Source: Nyssa sinensis
Taxonomy: Eukaryota > Streptophyta > Magnoliopsida > Cornales > Nyssaceae
Assembly (NCBI GenBank): GCA_008638375.1
Contig: CM018031.1
Location: forward strand, 16,730,915 to 16,794,914
Direction: 5' to 3'
Length of the DNA: 64,000 nt
In this document: positions 58,072 through 64,000 of the stretch, one piece after another
Layout of the letters: every line of letters starts with the position of its first letter
Position numbering within the stretch: position 1 is the first letter of the stretch
Translations under genes and position numbers: made by a program
Notes under the pieces: model-generated
Told to the model about the DNA's origin: nothing
What the model saw: the letters and a program-made list of their open reading frames with translations, nothing else
Databases searched by the model: none

Positions 58072-59394
58072 TTGGTTACTTTGTGCATTTATACAGCAAT
58101 ATATGTATATAACCTATAATCTTGCCCAAGCCACCACCCAAATTGGCCAATGGCCTTGCATGCATTCCCTTCATCATGACCCTCCATCACCTCCATCAGG
58201 TCAACAGCCACTAACCCCACTAAGGGCAGAGATACACTCACATATGTGTATATGTATAACCATATATGTGCACAAGTCTTGAGATATATATATATATATA
58301 TACATATATTTAATCTCACATGAAAAGAGGCCCTTTTAGAAATCTGATACAACTAGTTGGTGGGTGTGTGCAAACGTGATAGAGAGAGAGTGAAGGTGAG
58401 GTGTGGAGAGGGAGAGAGAGAAGGGAGATTGTACATGCAAGTGAGAGAGGGAATTGGCAATTGAAGTAAAGGCTTGAGGTTGCATGCATGACCTGAGGAA
58501 CTTGAGGACACTGTGAGAGGTCTGGGTCGAGCAATAACCGAGAGGGACAGCACTGTGAAGGTAAAAATTCTAAATTATCTTCAATTCTTGTTTTGTAGAT
58601 TTTGGAACTGTTTGATAGAAATGGGCTGCATGCATGGTTATTTTTGACCCTAAGAACTAGTTTGGAGCATACTGTGTGTGTTGGAGGTCTCGGATAGGTC
58701 AAGAACCATGAAACCCGAGACTAACATCCATTGATGAAGCTTGGAAACACCAAGTCTGATTCGACCATAACCATTTGAGATTTTGCATGTCGAGACCTGA
58801 AATAGACCCTAATAGTATCTCATATATATACCTACGCGACTCTAGAACTCACTGTAGCCCCACGAATTTGAAAATGAAGCTACGGGTTTGAAACCCAAAT
58901 CTTCTAAAACCGAGACCAAACTGAAAAATAAAAATAAGGTCTTGATCCTTATGATTTTTAGATCACATAGCTTCAAAAATCACATGAAATGGTGAAGAAT
59001 CGAGGGAGTAGTATCGAGTTGCAGGTCACGGCTATCCTTTTGAAAACAGAACCTGTTAGGTTAATTCGAAGCTCAAAATCGATGCCAAAGTATTGGTGTG
59101 ACCATCAGGAGTTGATACCACCCAGAAACAGAGACCAAAACAACCTAAGATCTCACGAAATAGAAATTTAAAAATCTGTAGGTTTTAGGGCAACACTTGT
59201 GTAGGGTTTGATGAAGGAGACGACGCTGAGTTGACTCTGTGTCTTTAAAACCGAGTTGACGGGTTGGCTCGGACACGTGGAGTAACCTGGGACTGCCACC
59301 GAATTAAATGGGACGGCGTCGTTTTGGGCATCATATGTGTAAACTGATACGTTTAAAAGAAAAGAAAGGGAAGGAAGGAAAAACGGGGCTACGG

Positions 59395-59448
59395 GGTTTC
59401 GAACCCCTGACCGCACGCGCCCAACACCACGCCTTACCACTCTGCCAC
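59395..59448 (-). promoter_or_regulatory. tRNA-like A/B-box pair 2 in the solo LTR
   Basis: TGGCAGAGTGG (59438-59448) and GGTTCGAAACC (59395-59405) both match the consensus boxes exactly, with 32 bp between them. Confidence 0.55.
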
Positions 59449-59474
59449 GCGCTTGCGTGTGTCACCTTTGGGGC

Positions 59475-59512
<38 letters not shown>

Positions 59513-59555
59513 TTCATTATATCAGAAAAATAAAAGACGCATTTTGCGCCTTATA

Positions 59556-59609
59556 AGGTTCGAACGCAGTGTCTATTGGAGAGGGAGGTGGCACGCGTCC
59601 GCTGTGCCA
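59556..59609 (-). promoter_or_regulatory. tRNA-like A/B-box pair 3 in the solo LTR
   Basis: TGGCACAGCGG (59599-59609) and CGTTCGAACCT (59556-59566), 32 bp between them, same orientation as pair 2 and 161 bp from it. Confidence 0.5.
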
Positions 59610-60162
59610 CCCTATTCGACCAGTTATTAATCTGCCAAAATAATATATATACTATATATATTCGGAAATTAATTTAATTAAAATTATTTAATTAAATTAA
59701 ATACTCCTAAATTAGTCCGTTATTCAAAAATCATAAGTTATATATGTATTCCTACTATCTCGGACCTCCTGAGTCCAATGGTGAGGTCCGTGACTGCAAA
59801 TGAGGTACTGAAAAAAATATGATGTATGAAATTACCATAATACCCCTGACCCTGTACAAGGCCCAAATGAAATCCGATTTCAACGGAACTGATACCAGTA
59901 GTAGACCTGACACTTGTAAGACTGTATACATGATTAGATGACGAACCCGAGACAGAAATTATGTAACGGAAAAAATGACCAAAATACCCCTGATATACCC
60001 GAACCCAGATTTAAAAGCCGAGAGAGTCTAAATTGACTTTCTTCGACCTTCCGAACTCAATGGTTAGGTCCATAATATGAAAATCAGAATCGATAAATGT
60101 GTGAAGGCATCTGTTCTAACATGTTAAGCTGTGATCTAGGTAAAAATATCACTTAAACTACC

Positions 60163-60954
60163 ATGGACAAACAGGGCAAGAAATTCACCATCATGACTAA
60201 GGCCCAGAGGTTAGCCGATAAGAAACAGCAAGAGTTTATGCAAGAATTACTGAGGCAGCAAAGAGTTATTGAGCGCCATATTAGAATAGCTAAGTCCACT
60301 GAAATCGTCTCCGTCCAGCCCTTCATATATAAGGCACGTACTAAAGAAATGATTGCCGAGGCCAAGATGAAAAAACAGGAAGATACTGAAACCCTAAGCC
60401 AAATGCTTAAGAGGTAAGACCTAAGAACTAGCCACTATAAGTTAGTTCCATGAAACCCATCATAGGGTAGACTTACTCAGTCTAAGGTCATGAGTTGATA
60501 AATCTTTATAAATTGTTATACCTTAAAGAGAAAAAGAGGAAGGCTCCGTTCATAGCTTCAAACTCAAATATTGAAGGTGAGTAACTTCTGACACTGTTTA
60601 AGTTACTGCTCCTTGATCTGATGAATTGTTTCGAATACCATATGTTTTAAATGCAATTGTTTTAAATGCATGCTTTTATCACCGATGACATGGTTTTTAG
60701 TTTCTCAAATGATTAACTATACTTCTGATTGATATGCTAGCACTTTGAACCGTTTATCTGTTTTGATCTATTGAATTTGACTTGGATTTATTGAACTATT
60801 AATTCCAACTGATCTAATTAACCATGCGATTTAAGCAAAGATTGAATTCGAAACTCTTGCCTGGATATCTGTGTTACTCATTGGGCTTTTTAAAGCTCAT
60901 TGCATTATTTTAATAATTTCAGGGGAACTCTCAGATGGACAGGTTTAGCAGGTC
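60163..60954 (+). CDS. Possible three-exon small gene within the solo LTR (about 105 aa), unknown
   Basis: The ATG at 60163 has a strong context (accATGG). It opens 84 codons of Lys/Glu/Gln-rich, probably helical sequence ('KAQRLADKKQQEFMQELLRQ'). The stop TAA at 60415 is part of a perfect splice donor, AAGAG|GTAAGA. A next exon at 60539-60579 (acceptor AAAAAGAG, donor GAAG|GTGAGT) keeps the frame open. A third exon starts after the TTTCAG at 60917-60922, the conserved LTR block, and ends at a TAG at about 60946. Base composition of exon 1 is richer in G/C than its surroundings. The exon model is inference from splice signals. No family was recognised; an alternative is a chance frame or a captured exon. 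Confidence 0.35.
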
Positions 60955-61252
60955 CAGAACTTAGGGGGAAAATGTTGGAGACCCCCAGATAAAATGATAA
61001 CCCATTTTTGTGAATCTATACCATTTTTGTACTTTTTGTGTAACTGAACAGACTATGACCTTTTGTGGTGAAACTGTTTGTAATCTTGATAAGATAGGAC
61101 TGACTATGATATATCCTAAATGCTCTGCCAAGTATATATGTATGCATTCTCTTGTGAAAATTCCACTGCATAAATTATATATGTTGAATGCATTATGCTT
61201 GGGATTTATATTTGAATGGCCTGTGGTTAGGATTACCGTAGGGGTTTTGTTT

Positions 61253-61283
<31 letters not shown>

Positions 61284-61363
61284 CTGATAAAACCCGATGG
61301 GTGCCTAACTGGCCTGTGTCACGTGCCCCAAATCCGCACAGGGTGGGTCTGGGGGATGTGACA

Positions 61364-61930
61364 CCTTGACTTCAAGGTAGTCGGGCTGGGTACGTCCCTC
61401 TGACGGAAGAGGGTTCCGAACTGGAGGGATTGGTGCTGCATGGGGATGAGGCCCCTATAGGTGCTGGATGTGCTCCCGAAGCCCTTGGAGTTGGGGCTAG
61501 AGTGGTGCTCTGGTAATGGATGTCAGGCATGAAGGTTGATGTTCCCTAGCCTGGAGCTGCTGACGGCTGTAGGATCTTTGCCAACGCGGGCAACACCCTG
61601 GGGGTGCCTGGGCTGGTTATTTGGAGCCTGCTCATAGGGCTCTTCATTCTCAGTGGTAATAGGGGGTTGTGTTCCCGCAGTAATGTTGATTGGCGGGTTA
61701 GGAGGACACGTCCCTTGATTTTGTGTGAGCGTCGCCAGTGTTCTGGTTATGGCAAGCAACTGTTCCTACACCAGTTCATTGTGTCGTTTGATCGATTTGA
61801 TCTCTTGTCGCATGGGATCAACCGCTGGCCCCCTTGCTCAAGGAATAGGAGGCCGACGTTGAGAGTTTTGCCGATTCTGAGTATTCTGTCGCGGTCGGAG
61901 ATTCGGGGCCTTGGTTTTTCGGTGAGGAAA
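61364..61930 (-). pseudogene. Tat-2 gag, 5' part
   Basis: The N-terminal gag region is Gln/Asn/Pro-rich ('LATLTQNQGTCPPNPP' at 61759-61523), like the Tat-1 gag N-terminus. It has stops near 61760 and 61520. It is separated from the rest of gag by the solo LTR at 57680-61363. Confidence 0.75.
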
Positions 61931-61970
61931 AAGATGAGTTTTTAAATAGAGCACTTGGAGATTAGTCGTT

Positions 61971-61989
61971 CCCACAGACGGCGCCAAAC
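61971..61989 (-). promoter_or_regulatory. Tat-2 primer-binding site
   Basis: On the minus strand TTTGGCGCCGTCTGTGGG directly follows the 5' LTR, the usual form in many plant gypsy elements. The TRIM at 4995 has a close variant. Confidence 0.85.
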
Positions 61990-62571
61990 TGATGCTGCAC
62001 TTTTCGACTCGCAATAAGTGTGGGCTCCGTGACCTGTAGAACACTTAGAAAAGGGATCAGAGGACCACCGGATTGGCTCCGGCGGTAGCCGCTCCGATGC
62101 TTAAGTAAGTAAACGGAATTGAAAAGACTGTATTGAAAGCCAAAGAATGAGCATCAAAATAAAGCGTACCTTTAGGGTTTAATTTATAGATCGTGGCTTT
62201 CCTAAGTTGATTAGGATTCGATGCCATGAATATAAGGATTTGATCATCGGAGATTGCAGTTACCTTGTGGAGTATTGTGTCGTAGATAGAGATAATCATA
62301 GATAGTAGTTTCCTTGTTGAAGATTGTTTCCTTATTCCCTGCTTGGCAGTTGTTAAGAAAACCATAAGGTTGGAACAATATGAAATACTGAGTGAATATT
62401 GCCCAGAGCATAAGGTCTAGAAGATATGTGTATGAGAATGTCTTGGAGGCTTCGCCTGTTCTGTATGACCGAGTTTATCGGCTCTGTAGGATATATATAT
62501 ATATATATATATATATAAGAATGCCCTGAAGGCTGTGATTGCTCTGCATGACCGAGTTTATCGGCTTTGTA

Positions 62572-62613
<42 letters not shown>

Positions 62614-62734
62614 ATGCCCTGAAGGCTGTGACTGCTCTGTATGACCGAGACTATCAGCTCTGTATGATCAAGATTATCAGCTCTGTAAGCACACGTGTCT
62701 CAAGGTGATTGGTGTGTCTATTTGTGGTATATCA
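61990..62734 (-). repeat. Tat-2 5' LTR
   Basis: Plus-strand TGATGCTGCAC to GGTATATCA. Same structure as the 3' LTR, including two TA microsatellites (62491-62516 and 62575-62609) and the 'gccctgaaggctgtga' units. About 24 differences were counted by eye in the first ~490 bp. Confidence 0.93.
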
Positions 62735-63344
62735 ATCATATAATTAATGTAGTTCAATAATATAGTGACCATTTTAGGATTAATTTTGGTATGCAAATTT
62801 GACAAGTGTACATTTTTTTCTTTTTAAAAAAAATAGGTGAATTGGTGTCAACCTGAACCTGCATTCAACCTGTCTGTTAAGTGGGTTGGTATAAGTTAAC
62901 ATGTTCTGACTCGTGACCAGAAATGACCCATACAAAACGCACCCGTTTGCTAGGTCTACAATGAGAAAAGATCTTATGATCGATGTACATGGGTCGGGTT
63001 ACAAAAAAGTTGGAACCTACCTGACCTTGAATGGTTTTAAAATATAAGAACTGGAACTGAACCACAATAATAATAGAACCGAACCGACCCAACCCGAAAA
63101 TATTCGGTTCGAGTCGGGTTGGTTCCGGTTCTACTTGAAATACTAAATCTATTATTTGTTTCTTTCTAAAATTTCGACTCCGATTCCAATTATATGTATA
63201 TATGTTATATACATATTATATATATATATTTTATATATAATAGGTTATATATTATATATATATAGCAAGTTATATATATATATGTATATTTATATATATT
63301 ATAAATAATGAAATTGATTGGTTGTGCGGTACATGGAGTTCATT

Positions 63345-63380
<36 letters not shown>

Positions 63381-64000
63381 ATGAACATAGTTTTGCTGTA
63401 GAAATATTAGTGGACCAACGCATTTACACCTACTGATCTGAATATGAATTTAAATTGATATATATATATATATATATATATATTTAAGGACGCATATATT
63501 ATCTATTTTATTTTGAAATATAAAATATAAAATAACGGTAATTGATTATTTATCGACAACGAGATAAGGATATTACTCGTGAGTCTATACACAACAACTA
63601 GATCATGAAATATTATATATATCTTGATTATTTATATATATATATAATATTAATGTCATAAGTGTATAATATATATATATATATAAATATAACACTTGTG
63701 CATTGCACTAGATATATAATTTTTTTTAAATATATTTTATTTGAAATTTGATTCTTGGGTTAGGTTGGTTAACCTTATTTTAAACCAGAACTAATTTGAG
63801 TATTGCGGTTTTAGAATCAACCCAACCCAAATTATTTTTAGAATCGACTCAACCCAACTCATTTACTTTGAGTTCAATTTTGGTTGATTCAAATTTACAG
63901 TTCTCAATCTTTTTATGCACCCCTAAAATCATGTGATGTAGGAGAAATTGAAATGCTAAATTCTTTTCCACATGGACATTTGTGATCTAGAAGCAAAATA
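62735..64000 (+). repeat. C3 continued: LOX 3' flank beyond Tat-2, with an AT-rich insert
   Basis: 62735-63000 matches 18805-19070 ('taattaatgtagttcaa' against 'tagttaatgtggttaaa'; 'catgttctgactcgtgacc' against 'catgttttgaccagtcacc'; 'ttgctaggtct'). 63930-64000 matches 19120-19190 ('agaaattgaaat', 'catggacatttgtgatctag'). Between them, about 63000-63920 is an insert absent from the reference flank. It is rich in TA repeats (63346-63380, 63457-63483, 63676-63694) with 'acccaaccc' and 'gggttgg' motifs at both ends (63075-63125, 63755-63860), probably an old transposon. No gene. Confidence 0.65.

Larger units (their letters stand above)
57680..61363 (+). mobile_element. Solo LTR, Tekay/Del type, 3684 bp, inserted in Tat-2 gag
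   Basis: It runs TGTAACACCCCAATTGC...GGGGGATGTGACA, with a perfect 5-bp duplication ccttg (57675-57679 and 61364-61368). It shares 'ccgcacagggtgggt' near its end with the 29225-32044 solo LTR, the 'gagtccaatggtgaggtcc' module (59770-59788), and the 'gggctttttaaagctcat' plus TTTCAG block (60884-60922). It is unusually long and contains three tRNA-like modules and a possible small gene. A poly-A run is at 61260-61283. Confidence 0.93.
46837..62734 (-). mobile_element. Tat-2: Tat-lineage Ty3/gypsy retrotransposon with antisense ORF
   Basis: A perfect 5-bp duplication, atcat, flanks it (46832-46836 and 62735-62739). LTRs of about 740 bp run TGATA...CATCA on the minus strand. The order on the minus strand is LTR, PBS, gag, protease, RT, RNase H, integrase, minisatellite, antisense ORF (plus strand), PPT, LTR. 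Net length without the nested solo LTR is about 12.2 kb. By eye the LTRs differ at roughly 24 sites in the first ~490 bp, mostly transitions, so it is younger than Tat-1 but not recent. The coding frames have frameshifts but far fewer stops than Tat-1. Confidence 0.93.

Noticed and set aside
59395..59609. tRNA genes suggested by A/B boxes
   Set aside because: No acceptor stem, anticodon arm or T-arm pairing could be formed; only the promoter boxes match.

Overview
This is nuclear DNA of a flowering plant, probably a eudicot. It is AT-rich, has a nine-exon intron-bearing gene with plant splice sites, and most of it is LTR retrotransposons, solo LTRs and MITEs. The one intact host gene is a chloroplast-type 13-lipoxygenase (LOX) on the + strand, 10198-18529. 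Its nine exons join without a break into 900 codons, with all five iron ligands present, including the C-terminal isoleucine. The protein would start the octadecanoid (jasmonate and green-leaf-volatile) pathway.

Layout. 1-4180: two related long LTRs of Tekay/Del type, with no coding region. 4995-5469: a complete TRIM element. 6770-8806: a non-autonomous hAT element, a second MITE and a Stowaway-like MITE. 9462-10128: tandem repeats and a duplicated proximal LOX promoter module with a G-box in one copy. 10198-18680: LOX, with an antisense LINE scrap in intron 2. 19791-41967: a decayed Tat-lineage Ty3/gypsy element on the + strand (Tat-1). Its antisense ORF is split by a Tekay/Del chromovirus (28993-41019, - strand), whose 3' LTR is in turn split by a 2.8-kb solo LTR (29225-32044). 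All three insertions have recognisable target-site duplications. 42618-43419: a Tourist-like MITE. 45100-46836 and 62735-64000: duplicated pieces of the LOX 3' flank, carrying a solo Tat LTR and a copia fragment. 46837-62734: a second, younger Tat element (Tat-2, - strand), whose gag is split by a 3.7-kb solo LTR (57680-61363).

How the parts relate. Both Tat elements carry gag-PR-RT-RNase H-IN in one direction and a convergent antisense ORF in the other, with a ~61-63-bp minisatellite near the meeting point. The TRIM has the same LTR 3' end, primer-binding site and polypurine tract as the Tat elements, so Tat machinery is the likely driver of its movement. The Tekay-type LTRs share a conserved 3'-splice-site-like block, and several carry an antisense tRNA-like A/B-box pair. 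The solo LTR at 57680-61363 also holds a possible three-exon small gene. The original LOX 3' flank (18526-19520) preserves the empty sites of two insertions seen in the duplicated flank. This dates the flank duplication before those insertions.

No rRNA or functional tRNA gene and no CRISPR array was seen. All retroelement reading frames are broken.
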